A stretch of DNA of 64,000 nucleotides from Paraurantiacibacter namhicola (GTDB lineage Bacteria > Pseudomonadota > Alphaproteobacteria > Sphingomonadales > Sphingomonadaceae). The stretch's first letter is position 1, and each line of letters starts with the position of its first letter. Positions 24,465-32,614 of this stretch are shown piece by piece. The translations under genes were made by a program, and so were the position numbers. The notes below the pieces were generated by a model. That model was not told the origin of the DNA, did not search any database, and saw only the letters and a list, made by a program, of their open reading frames with translations. The stretch lies in assembly GCF_001687545.1 (NCBI RefSeq), contig NZ_CP016545.1, forward strand, positions 248,001-312,000, written 5' to 3'.

Positions 24465-24619
24465 TGCTGCAGGCGAAAACGCGCGATGGTGCGCTGGCAA
24501 GCCAGCTGGCTGCGAAGGCCCGCCAGATGGCGAGGGCGCATACTGCGAACCGCCTGCTGTCCCGCCGGGCAGATCCGCTGCGCTGGCGCAAACCCGGCCT
24601 GCTTTGGCCGCATTTTTGA
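24464..24619 (+). CDS. small hypothetical GTA protein (gp7 position)
   Basis: 51 residues, basic and helical (GALASQLAAKARQMARAH), ending RKPGLLWPHF. It overlaps the connector stop by one base and therefore is probably translated. It sits where other GTAs have the roughly 110-residue head-tail adaptor gp7, but it is too short to be that protein and I see no homology. It may be a replacement, a truncated remnant or an assembly accessory. Confidence 0.5.
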   Translation: MLQAKTRDGALASQLAAKARQMARAHTANRLLSRRADPLRWRKPGLLWPHF

Positions 24620-24629
24620 TTTCGCCCTC

Positions 24630-24717
24630 AAACGCCGGGCGCGGTCCGTCCGGACCGCTTGGCTTCGCGGCATAAGCCGCGACGGCCGGTCGGCCTTGCG
24701 GTGCGCATGCGCGCACC
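24630..24717 (+). repeat. modular hairpin element C, before DUF3168 gene
   Basis: Third copy. Hairpins 24641-24658 (7-base arms, loop GTCC), 24665-24682 (7-base arms) and 24700-24717 (7-base arms, loop ATGC). The 20-mer CGGCCGGTCGGCCTTGCGGT at 24683-24702 is identical to 22301-22320 in element A, and in both places its last three bases start a hairpin whose arms differ between copies. Ends 21 bases before the ATG at 24739. Confidence 0.75.
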
Positions 24718-24738
24718 GAACTTCGCCAGGAGCAAAGT

Positions 24739-25128
24739 ATGGAAACCCTCCTCCGCGCCGCACTCATCGACTGGTTGCGCGCCGATCCCGCGCTTGCCGC
24801 AACGCTTAATTCCGTCACGGAAGAGGCGCCAACGCGTGCGAGCCATCCCTGGCTTGCCATCGCCGCCAGCGCCTCCGCCGACTGGAGCACCAAGAACCGG
24901 CGCGGGCGCGAAGTTCGCGTGGCGCTGGAGCTGCATTGCCGGGGCGACGATCCCGCCACCGCCGCAGAGCTTGTCCGCGCCATAGAGCTGCGCGTGGAAG
25001 GCCTGCCGCGTGATCACCCCGGCCTTACCATCGTCACGACGCAGTTCCTGCGTGCCCGGGCCGAGCAACGCCCCGGCAACATCCGCGCCATGCTGATGGA
25101 ATACCGCTTCCGATTGCTTGAAAACTGA
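24739..25128 (+). CDS. GTA DUF3168 tail-completion protein (gp8)
   Basis: 129 residues. The N-terminal ALIDWLRADPALAATLNS and the middle HPWLAIAASASADWSTKNRRGREVRVALELH match DUF3168, a family of tail terminator/stopper proteins placed between connector and major tail genes. It has CCAGGAG 8 bases upstream. It follows element C and precedes a REP-like palindrome. Confidence 0.9.
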   Translation: METLLRAALIDWLRADPALAATLNSVTEEAPTRASHPWLAIAASASADWSTKNRRGREVRVALELHCRGDDPATAAELVRAIELRVEGLPRDHPGLTIVTTQFLRARAEQRPGNIRAMLMEYRFRLLEN

Positions 25129-25135
25129 CATTGCT

Positions 25136-25222
25136 CGTCACCCCGGCCCCCGAGCCGGGGTCCCGCTGCCTTCCAGTGCAGCTTCGGAACGAGCGGGACC
25201 CCGGATCAAGTCCGGGGTGACG
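25136..25222. repeat. REP-like palindrome pair between gp8 and gp9
   Basis: The best-preserved copy: CGTCACCCCGG (25136-25146) and CCGGGGTGACG (25212-25222) are perfect outer arms; inner halves are GAGCCGGGGTCCCGCT and AGCGGGACCCCGGATCAAG. A further perfect-looking hairpin of CCCTCC-rich sequence follows at 25256-25284. These are untranslated and could cap the upstream RNA or mark insertion of a mobile palindrome. Confidence 0.8.
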
Positions 25223-25315
25223 AAAATTTCTAGGCCATTCTGTTCGCACAACCGCCCTCCCCTCCTCTGACTTGGAGGAGGGCCCAACACCCTCACATTC
25301 TTTCGGAGACATACC

Positions 25316-25723
25316 ATGCCAGCCCAGAAAGGTGCCGCCTTCCTCCTCAAGATCGGCGATGGAGCCGAGCCGCCAGCCTTCGAAACCGTCGCGGGCCTGC
25401 GCACCACGCAGATGTCCATCAATGGCGACACCGTGGTCGTCACGCACAAGGAATCGGGCGGCTGGCGAGAGCTGCTGTCCGGCGCGGGCACGCGGTCCGT
25501 CTCCGTCAGTGCGGCGGGCATCTTCCTCGGCAGCCAGGCCGAAGGTTCGATCCGCGCACATGCGCTGGCCGGAACCATCGACGATTACGAGCTGAGCTTC
25601 GAGGATGGCGAGCGCCTGCGCGGCCGCTTCCTTGTCCAGCGGCTCGATTACGCCGGGGATTTCAACGGCGAGCGCAGTTACACCATGCAGCTGGAAAGCT
25701 CCGGCCCCGTGGTGCCCGCTTGA
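25316..25723 (+). CDS. GTA major tail protein (TP901-1 family)
   Basis: 135 residues with the tail-tube fold pattern: KGAAFLLKIGDG, FETVAGLRTTQMSINGDTVVVTHKES, GWRELLSGAGTRSVSVSAAG and ERSYTMQLESSG. It polymerises into the inner tail tube. GGAGAC is 8 bases upstream of the ATG. The next gene starts with TTG overlapping its stop (25720), so the two are translationally coupled. Confidence 0.93.
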   Translation: MPAQKGAAFLLKIGDGAEPPAFETVAGLRTTQMSINGDTVVVTHKESGGWRELLSGAGTRSVSVSAAGIFLGSQAEGSIRAHALAGTIDDYELSFEDGERLRGRFLVQRLDYAGDFNGERSYTMQLESSGPVVPA

Positions 25724-26028
25724 GCGGCGCCAATCCCCTGCGCGGTGAAGCCTCACTGGATATCGGCGGCGAGCTGCGTGTCCTGCGCCCGACCTTTACC
25801 GCGCTCGTCGCGGCGGAGGACGAGCTTGGCCCGCTGTTTGCGCTGGTCGAGCGCGCCGGCGAGGGCCGCCTGAAAATCGCCGAACTGGAAGCCCTGTTCT
25901 GGCATTGCCTGGTGGACCGTGAGGACATCACCCGCGCCGAGATGGGCGAGGCGGTGATGCGCGCCGGGCTGGCCGGATGCGCGGCGCCCCTGCGCGCGCT
26001 GCTGGGGCAGATCCTGAAAGGCGCCTGA
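25720..26028 (+). CDS. GTA gp10 tail tube chaperone
   Basis: 102 residues from a TTG start overlapping the major tail gene stop. NPLRGEASLDIGGELRVLRPTFTALVAAEDELG is the signature of GTA_gp10 proteins, which are proposed tail-assembly chaperones acting on the tape measure. The rest is helical. Its TGA overlaps the next ATG by one base. No alternative ATG is available before the conserved N-terminus. Confidence 0.88.
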   Translation: MSGANPLRGEASLDIGGELRVLRPTFTALVAAEDELGPLFALVERAGEGRLKIAELEALFWHCLVDREDITRAEMGEAVMRAGLAGCAAPLRALLGQILKGA

Positions 26029-26228
26029 TGACAGGCACTTTCTCCGACGCGGCGCAGCGGCTGGCAGGCCTGGTGCCGCGCGCGCTGGGCTGGACGCCCG
26101 ACCAGTTCTGGGCCGCCACGCCGGAAGAGCTGGCGGCAATCTTTTCGAACGAAACGCACGCCGCGCCGGACCAGCCACTGGACCGCGCAGGGCTGCAGGC
26201 AATGCTGGAGCGCGAACGCCATGGATGA
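26028..26228 (+). CDS. GTA phage tail assembly chaperone (rcc01693 type)
   Basis: 66 residues, starting ATG at 26028 after a one-base overlap. LVPRALGWTPDQFWAATPEELAAIF is the distinctive motif of this small GTA family, thought to be the second product chaperoning the tape-measure protein. It overlaps the tape-measure gene by 8 bases. Confidence 0.85.
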   Translation: MTGTFSDAAQRLAGLVPRALGWTPDQFWAATPEELAAIFSNETHAAPDQPLDRAGLQAMLERERHG

Positions 26229-26811
26229 TGAACTGGAAACGCTGATGGTGGACGTGCGGGCGAGCACGGACGGCTTCAGATCCGATATCGAGGGGCTGCG
26301 CAGCACGATCGACAGCTCGCTGGTCGATGGCTTTGCCCGCGCCGGCAATGTGCTGGAGCGCGGCCTGCTGGGCGCAATCCGCCGCGGCACGCTGGGCTTC
26401 GACGATCTGAAGCGCGTGGCGCTCGACACACTGAACGAGATTGCCGCGCAGGCGCTGAAGAGCGGCATCGGCAATCTGTTCGGCGGTGGCCCGGCCACCA
26501 GCGGCAGCGGCGGCCTCGGCGGACTGCTGACGGGCGCACTGGGCGCCATCTTCGGCCTTCCGGGGCGCGCGACCGGCGGCCCCGTCTCGCCCGGCCAGGC
26601 TTACCTTGTGGGCGAGCGCGGGCCGGAAATGTTCGTGCCCACCAGCGCGGGCCGGGTCGAAACCGGACAGGGCGGCTCGGGCACAGGCGCGCGCGATGTG
26701 CGCGTCGCCATCCAGATCGCCGCGCCGCGCGGGAGCAGCGCGCCGCGCTCGCTCGAACGCTCCGGCCGGCAGGTCGCGGCGCAGGTCCGCAACGCCTTGC
26801 GGCAGGTTTGA
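26221..26811 (+). CDS. GTA tape measure protein (gp11, short form)
   Basis: 196 residues. The N-terminal 90 residues are amphipathic helix (DDLKRVALDTLNEIAAQALKSG); the middle is glycine-rich (NLFGGGPATSGSGG) and hydrophobic, with the conserved GRATGGPVSPGQAYLVGERGPEMF segment. GTA tape-measure proteins are about this short, matching their short tails. It determines tail length and probably exits into the target envelope with DNA. It overlaps its neighbours by 8 and 0 bases. Confidence 0.88.
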   Translation: MDDELETLMVDVRASTDGFRSDIEGLRSTIDSSLVDGFARAGNVLERGLLGAIRRGTLGFDDLKRVALDTLNEIAAQALKSGIGNLFGGGPATSGSGGLGGLLTGALGAIFGLPGRATGGPVSPGQAYLVGERGPEMFVPTSAGRVETGQGGSGTGARDVRVAIQIAAPRGSSAPRSLERSGRQVAAQVRNALRQV

Positions 26812-26822
26812 AGGAGGCTTGC

Positions 26823-29159
26823 ATGGCATTCTGGCTCGCAGACAAGCGCGAAGGGCAGGACACGGACTTCATCCAGCGCTTCGATCCGCATTATTGGACC
26901 GTCGATTTCCCCCGCCCGATGATGGCCAGCGCGGTCTCCGCCGGACCGGCGGACCTGCAGGTGGACCTGGTTTTCCATCGAAAATCCGACCTTTGCGGCC
27001 TGATCTGGGCGAGCGAGGATGCGTGGGACCACCCGCTGCTCGGCTATGACACGGACCGCGACTATGCGCGCACAACGCTGCGCTTCGACTGGCGCAGCAG
27101 CGGCGACATGATGCCGCTCGATGCGGTCAACGGCCCGACCCTGACCATCGAGGGGCGCGATGCCGCTGGCCAGCAGCGATCCTGGTATGTGCGGCTGTGG
27201 AATTACGCCATCGGATCGCCCACCGATGCGCGGATCGAGCTGCCCTTCTCCAGCCTTTCGGGCGGATGGGACATCTCGGAAAATCCGGACCCGGTGTGGC
27301 CGTCCGACATCGACCGCATGTTCATCTCGCTGGTCCCGACAAGCTACGCGGCGGGCGACGACACCCTGCTGCCAACGCCCGCACAGGCGCAGGTCACGCT
27401 GGCCAATATCGCCTGCGAAGGCGAACGGGCCATGCTCGTCATCGGCGATGCCATCCTGCCTGCGCACGGCGTGCAGATGGCGACCGCTTACGACGATAGC
27501 TACAATCTGAACCCGGCCCGCGTGCTGCGCAATTGTCGCCAGCTCGGCTATCGTGGTCGCATCTGCCATTATGTCGGCATGAGCCATTTCATGGCGCTTG
27601 CCGACCGCGGCGACGTGGTGCTGGAGGTGGCGCAGCCCGCTGAACTCTGCACCCCTGCGGAACGGTGGCATGCCAGCTTCTTCGCAGCCTGCGCGGCGGC
27701 GGACTTCCAGCCGATCGTCTCCCTATCCTATGAGCTGTTCGCGGAAATCTGCCCCGATACTTGGCAGCAGCGCGCGCATGACGGCACGCCCGGCCGCACC
27801 GGCTGGGTCCCGCCCTCCGCCCTGCTTTCTCCGGCCAGCAGCGATGCGATGGACTGGCTGCAAGCGGCGGCGCGCGCCTTCACTGCCCTGCAACTGGCAG
27901 CAGGCCTGCCCGTGCTGTTCCAGGTGGGCGAACCCTGGTGGTGGACCCCGGCGGACGGCGCAATCTGCCTGTATGACGATGCCGCCCGCGCCGCGCTGGG
28001 CGGCAATCCACCTGTCATAACGGATATGCGCGCGCCGCTGGACCAGGCGCAGCTGGACCTGCTCGACGCGGCAGGCGCGCTGCTGGCTGCCTCTACGATC
28101 GCACTGGCCGATGCCGTGCGTGCCGAAGCGGGCGCGGCGGGCGCGGAAACCATGCTGCTGGCCTTCACCCCCACGATCCTGGCCGAGGACATGCCGGAGC
28201 TTCGCCGCGCAAACCTGCCCACCGGCTGGGCCTGGCCGGCCTTCGACCGCCTGCAGCTGGAGGATTACGACTGGCTGACCGCCGGGGCCGAAGCCCTTCG
28301 CAAGGCCGCCTATCGCACGGTGGACGAACGCCTCGGCTACCCGCGCGAAAGGCAGGATTACCTCTCCGGCTTTGTCCTGCGGCCCGAAGACGCCGCCGCT
28401 TTCTGGCCGCGCATCGACGCCGGCCTGGACGAGGCGGCCAGCCGCGGGATCGAACACCTCTATGTCTGGGCGCTGCCGCAGGTCTGCCGCGACGGATATT
28501 TGCGCCTGCCCGCCAGCAAGGATGACGACATGCAAGCCTTCGACGATGTGCCCTATCCGCTCGCCCTGGGGCGCGACACCATGACCAGCCCCGAATTCGT
28601 GACCAATGTCTCGGTCACCGCATCTGGGCACGAGAGGCGCAGCAGCCAGTGGGCCGACGCGCGCACACGCTATGACGTGGGTCCCGGTATCCGCTCCGAG
28701 GCGGAAATGGCGGTCCTGCTCCAGTTTTTCCGCGCGCGGCGCGGTGCTGCTCGCGGCTTCCGCCTGTCCGATCCCTTCGACCATTCGAGCAACGGCATGA
28801 CCGGCACCCCCACGCACACCGACCAGCCCATCGGTACGGGCGATGGGCTGACCGCCAGTTTCCCCTTGGTGAAAAGCTATGGCGACGGCGAGGAGCCACA
28901 GGTCCGGCGCATCACCCGCCCGGTGGCTGGCAGCGTGCGCGTGGCAATCGATGGCGAGCCAGCGGCTGGCTGGGCGTTGCAGGACGGCGGCGTTATCGCC
29001 TTCGAGACCGCTCCGCCCGATGGCGCTGCGATCACGGCGGGCTTCCTGTTCGACGTGCCCGTCCGCTTCGCCGAAGACCGGCTGGACCTCAGCGCGCTGG
29101 CCTTCCGTGCAGGCGAGGTGCCGTCCATTCCGCTGGTCGAATTGCGGGAGGCGGTATGA
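26823..29159 (+). CDS. GTA DUF2460 distal tail protein with large N-terminal fusion
   Basis: 778 residues from ATG 26823 (AAGGAGG at 26811-26817). Residues 575-778, from DVPYPLALGRDTMTSPEF through QFFRARRGAARGFRLSDPFD, are a full-length DUF2460 domain, which alone makes up the 210-residue gp12 of R. capsulatus GTA. Residues 1-574 are additional: about 20-200 resemble a jelly-roll carbohydrate-binding module (TLRFDWRSSGDM, WYVRLWNYAIG), and 205-560 look like a TIM barrel with glycosidase-like GEPWWW (369-374) and LQLEDYDW (478-485). It is expected at the tail tip, where it could bind or cut surface glycans. Confidence 0.85.
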   Translation: MAFWLADKREGQDTDFIQRFDPHYWTVDFPRPMMASAVSAGPADLQVDLVFHRKSDLCGLIWASEDAWDHPLLGYDTDRDYARTTLRFDWRSSGDMMPLDAVNGPTLTIEGRDAAGQQRSWYVRLWNYAIGSPTDARIELPFSSLSGGWDISENPDPVWPSDIDRMFISLVPTSYAAGDDTLLPTPAQAQVTLANIACEGERAMLVIGDAILPAHGVQMATAYDDSYNLNPARVLRNCRQLGYRGRICHYVGMSHFMALADRGDVVLEVAQPAELCTPAERWHASFFAACAAADFQPIVSLSYELFAEICPDTWQQRAHDGTPGRTGWVPPSALLSPASSDAMDWLQAAARAFTALQLAAGLPVLFQVGEPWWWTPADGAICLYDDAARAALGGNPPVITDMRAPLDQAQLDLLDAAGALLAASTIALADAVRAEAGAAGAETMLLAFTPTILAEDMPELRRANLPTGWAWPAFDRLQLEDYDWLTAGAEALRKAAYRTVDERLGYPRERQDYLSGFVLRPEDAAAFWPRIDAGLDEAASRGIEHLYVWALPQVCRDGYLRLPASKDDDMQAFDDVPYPLALGRDTMTSPEFVTNVSVTASGHERRSSQWADARTRYDVGPGIRSEAEMAVLLQFFRARRGAARGFRLSDPFDHSSNGMTGTPTHTDQPIGTGDGLTASFPLVKSYGDGEEPQVRRITRPVAGSVRVAIDGEPAAGWALQDGGVIAFETAPPDGAAITAGFLFDVPVRFAEDRLDLSALAFRAGEVPSIPLVELREAV

Positions 29160-29980
29160 GCCGGACCTTCTTCGCCAATGAGCTTGAGGGCACGGCCACC
29201 TTCTGGCGCATCCTGCGGCGCGACGGCGTGGCGCTGGGTTTCACCAGCCATGACCGCGACCTGATGCTGGGCTCGCTCCGCCTGCGTGCCGCTCCCGGAA
29301 TGCTCTCCGCCGCCATCAGCCGCACAGCCGATTTCGCGCCCGACAGCGCCGAAATCCGCGGCGCGCTGGCGCATGATGCGATCGCCGCAGAGGAGCTCTC
29401 CAATGGCCAGTTCGATGGCGCGCAGGTCGAAAGCGGTATCGTCGACTGGGAGACGGGCGAGCACGCCGTCCTTTATCGCGGAGAAATGGGCGCCATCTCG
29501 CGGCAGGGGACCAGCTTCGAGGCCGAGCTGCTTTCCGCCAAGGCGCAGCTGGCCCGCGACGATATCCCGCGCACCAGCCCGACCTGCCGAGCAGAGTTCT
29601 GCGGACGGGAATGCGGGGTCAATCCCGCCCGCCACACCGTGGAAGGTAAAGCCCAGCGCATCGCGGCGGATAGCAACGCCGTCGCCTTTGTACGCGGCGG
29701 CACCACGATCGTCGATCCGCTTTATGCTGGCGGAACGGTGCGCTGGTTCGACGGCCCGCATGCGGGAGTGACGATGCAGGTGATTGCCATTTCGGCAGAA
29801 GGCTTCGTGCTCGACCGGCCGCTGGACCCAGCGCTTGCGACGGGGACTTCGGCGCGCCTTCGCACGGGATGCGATCACACGCTCGCCACCTGCCAGTCGC
29901 GGTTCGGCAATGCCGTGAACTTTCGCGGCGAGCCATTCGTACCCGGCAACGACCTGCTCACACGCTACCCCTCGAACTGA
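29156..29980 (+). CDS. GTA DUF2163 hub protein (gp13)
   Basis: 274 residues overlapping gp12 by 4 bases. The N-terminal half FWRILRRDGVALGFTSHDRDL is typical DUF2163; the C-terminal BR0599-like half holds five cysteines: 144, 149, 153 (SPTCRAEFCGRECG) and 239, 246 (TGCDHTLATCQSRFG). In R. capsulatus GTA and phage lambda gpL a related hub binds an iron-sulfur cluster, so four of these cysteines are probably cluster ligands. It forms the tail baseplate hub. It overlaps gp14 by one base. Confidence 0.92.
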   Translation: MSRTFFANELEGTATFWRILRRDGVALGFTSHDRDLMLGSLRLRAAPGMLSAAISRTADFAPDSAEIRGALAHDAIAAEELSNGQFDGAQVESGIVDWETGEHAVLYRGEMGAISRQGTSFEAELLSAKAQLARDDIPRTSPTCRAEFCGRECGVNPARHTVEGKAQRIAADSNAVAFVRGGTTIVDPLYAGGTVRWFDGPHAGVTMQVIAISAEGFVLDRPLDPALATGTSARLRTGCDHTLATCQSRFGNAVNFRGEPFVPGNDLLTRYPSN

Positions 29981-30387
29981 TGCCAGCATCTGACGGCGCG
30001 GCCATCGCTGCTGCCGCGCGCAGCCTGGTCGGTGCACCCTTTCGCCTGCATGGCCGGGACCGCGTGACCGGGGTCGATTGCGTGGGCCTGGTCCTCCAGT
30101 CGCTCGGCGCGGATCCGGCGGCAATTGCGGCGTGCTCACAATACCGCATGCGGCAGCAGGCGCCGCCGGACCTCGCTCGAATCGCCCGCACGCTTGGCCT
30201 TGCGCCCGTGCGGGACGAGCGCCGCGAAGGCGACGTGGTCGCTCTGGCCATGTCTGCCTCGCAGATCCATTTCGGGATCGTGACCCACGAAGGCCTTGTC
30301 CACGCCCATGCCGGGCTTGGCCGCGTCACCCTCTCGCCCGAGCCCATTCCCTGGCCTGTACTCGGCTGCTGGCGCACGCGCCCCTGA
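29980..30387 (+). CDS. GTA NlpC/P60 family cell-wall peptidase (gp14)
   Basis: 135 residues with an NlpC/P60 cysteine-peptidase core: Cys34 in VTGVDCVGLV, His97 in SQIHFGIV, and a third polar residue around His108-110 (VHAHAGLG). It cleaves peptidoglycan peptides, letting the GTA tail penetrate the recipient wall. Its ATG overlaps the gp13 stop by one base. It has no signal peptide, as expected for a particle component. Confidence 0.93.
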   Translation: MPASDGAAIAAAARSLVGAPFRLHGRDRVTGVDCVGLVLQSLGADPAAIAACSQYRMRQQAPPDLARIARTLGLAPVRDERREGDVVALAMSASQIHFGIVTHEGLVHAHAGLGRVTLSPEPIPWPVLGCWRTRP

Positions 30388-30400
30388 AGGACCACCCATC

Positions 30401-32590
30401 ATGGCCACACTCGTTTTCACCGCCATCGGCACGATCATCGGCGGGCCGCTCGGCGGTGCACTCGGATCGCTCATCGGCAACCAGATCGACCGTGCGGTCG
30501 TCGGCAGCCCCAGCCGCGAAGGACCGCGCCTGAAGGAACTGGCCGTCACCACCAGCAGCTATGGCACGCCGATCCCGCGCGTGTTCGGCCGCATGCGCAT
30601 GCCCGGCACGGTGATCTGGGCGACCGATCTGATCGAGCGCAAGGAAGAGAGCGGCGGCGGGAAGGGCTCGCCCCGCGTGACCACTTACGCCTACTCCGCC
30701 AACTTCGCAGTCGCGCTGGCCAGCGAGCGCATATCCGGCGTCGGCCGCATCTGGGCGGACGGGAACCTGCTGCGCGGTGCTGCGGGCGACCTGAAGGCGG
30801 GCGGGCAATTGCGGATTTACAATGGTGACGGCGATGCCGCGCCCGACCCGCTCATCGCATCGGACAGGGGCGCAGCCTGCCCGGCCTTTCGCGGCACGGC
30901 CTATTGCGTGTTCGACGGTCTCGACCTCGCCGATTTCGGCAACCGGATACCCGCACTCAGCTTCGAGATTTTCGGGGGAGAGGGCGCGCCGAGCCTCGTC
31001 GACATGGTCGCACCGCTCGCTGCCGATGCGGGAGGGGCGCCGTTACCCGGGCTCGAGGGCTACACCCATGACGGCGGCACGCTCACCTCCGTCATGCAGT
31101 CCATCGACACGCTGTATCCGCTGTCCTGCGATACCGGCGGAAGTGCCCTGACCATCCAGTCTGCCGCGCTCGGGCTGGACAATCCCATCGCGCTCGGCGA
31201 GCCGACAATGGCGGGCGAGGACGCGGACACTTTCGCACCGCTGACAGGGGAGGTCAGCCGCAGGCAGGCGGACGCCCGGCAAATCCCGCAGGCCGTGCGC
31301 TATTACGACCCTGCACGCGATTACCAGATTGGGATGCAACGTGCCGATGGCCGCGCAAGGCCGGGTCATGCCGGCACGCTAGACTTTCCCGGCACGCTCG
31401 CCGCCGAGACTGCACGCTCGCTTGCCAGCGATGCAGCCGAGCGGGCGGCATGGGCGCGCGACCTCGTATCCTGGCGCACGGCGGAGCTTGCCGTCGGCGT
31501 GCGCCCCGGCTCCGTAGTCACCCTGCCGGACCGGCCGGGAAAATGGCGCGTGGTGCGGTGGGAGTGGCGCGATACCGGCGTCGAACTCTCGCTCGAGCGG
31601 ATCGTGCGCGCCGCCGCACCGGCCATGCCAAGCGATCCCGGCACATCGCTGCCCAAGTTCGATTTTGTGACGCCGCCAACGCTGCTCGAAGCCTTCGAAG
31701 TCCCCTTCGATGGTTCGGGAGACGCTGGCCTTCGCGTCGCCTATGCCGCCGCCAGCGCCCCCGACGCCGGATGGCGCGGCGCGGGCCTGTCACTGGTCAC
31801 GCCGGCCGGGCTGGAGCCGATCGGCGTTACCGGCCGGACACGGGCCGTGATCGGCAGCCTCCACACCGCGCTTGCCCCAAGCGACGCGCTGCTTTTCGAG
31901 GCGGGTGCGTCAGTAGAAGTCGACCTCGCCGCGCCCGATCTCGCGCTCGTGCCGGCATCGCCGCAGGCGGTCCTCGCTGGCGCCAATGTGGCCATGATTG
32001 GCGGCGAGGCGATCCAGTTCTCAGGCGCACAGCGGATCGAGGGATCGCGCTGGCGGCTCACCGGCCTGCTGCGCGGACGCGGCGGAACCGAGATTGCGGC
32101 CTTCACCGGTCATTCCCCGGGCACGCCGTTCGTACTCCTCGATGCCGCGCCAAGCCGACTGGATGCGGCGAGCCTTGGCACACAGGATGAAAGGCAGATC
32201 GCAGCAGAAGGGATCGGGGACTTCGCACCGGTCGTGGTCCCGCTTCGCAATGAAGGACTCAGCCTGCGCCCGCTCCATCCCGTCCATCCGCGCAAGGCCA
32301 CCTCAAGCGATGGCGGAATGCTGCTGGGCTGGACCCGCCGCACCCGCGGCAGCTTTGAATGGCGCGACCATGTCGACGTGCCGCTGGTGGAAGAGCGCGA
32401 GGCCTATCGCATCGGGCTTGGCCCCGTGGCGGCCCCAGTTCGAATCTGGGAAGCAGCCAGCCCCTCGCTCGAAATCCCCGCCGATCTGCTTGCGAGCCTC
32501 AGGGCCAGTTTCGCCGGTTCGCCGCTGTGGGTGCAGCAGGTGGGCCGCTTCGACCTCTCGCCGCCGCTGCTGCTCGGCACAATCGACTGA
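30401..32590 (+). CDS. GTA tail-tip hub/host-interaction protein (gp15), short form
   Basis: 729 residues. The N-terminus has the glycine-rich hydrophobic helix IGGPLGGALGSLIGNQID, then KELAVTTSSYGTPIPRVFGRMRMPGTVIWATDL and the phage-tail_3-like core with ERISGVGRIWADGNL and CPAFRGTAYCVFDGLDLADF. R. capsulatus gp15 is, from memory, about 1300 residues and contains a TIM-barrel domain between these parts; no such domain is visible here. The C-terminal region (about 450-729) is beta-rich. GAAGGACC upstream is the ribosome site. Confidence 0.9.
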   Translation: MATLVFTAIGTIIGGPLGGALGSLIGNQIDRAVVGSPSREGPRLKELAVTTSSYGTPIPRVFGRMRMPGTVIWATDLIERKEESGGGKGSPRVTTYAYSANFAVALASERISGVGRIWADGNLLRGAAGDLKAGGQLRIYNGDGDAAPDPLIASDRGAACPAFRGTAYCVFDGLDLADFGNRIPALSFEIFGGEGAPSLVDMVAPLAADAGGAPLPGLEGYTHDGGTLTSVMQSIDTLYPLSCDTGGSALTIQSAALGLDNPIALGEPTMAGEDADTFAPLTGEVSRRQADARQIPQAVRYYDPARDYQIGMQRADGRARPGHAGTLDFPGTLAAETARSLASDAAERAAWARDLVSWRTAELAVGVRPGSVVTLPDRPGKWRVVRWEWRDTGVELSLERIVRAAAPAMPSDPGTSLPKFDFVTPPTLLEAFEVPFDGSGDAGLRVAYAAASAPDAGWRGAGLSLVTPAGLEPIGVTGRTRAVIGSLHTALAPSDALLFEAGASVEVDLAAPDLALVPASPQAVLAGANVAMIGGEAIQFSGAQRIEGSRWRLTGLLRGRGGTEIAAFTGHSPGTPFVLLDAAPSRLDAASLGTQDERQIAAEGIGDFAPVVVPLRNEGLSLRPLHPVHPRKATSSDGGMLLGWTRRTRGSFEWRDHVDVPLVEEREAYRIGLGPVAAPVRIWEAASPSLEIPADLLASLRASFAGSPLWVQQVGRFDLSPPLLLGTID

Positions 32591-32614
32591 CCATCCCTGA
32601 AGGACCCCCTTGCA

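Noticed and set aside
19811-25222. CRISPR array from the repeated GC-rich palindromes
   Set aside because: Copies are not regularly spaced, spacers are absent, and no cas gene is nearby.
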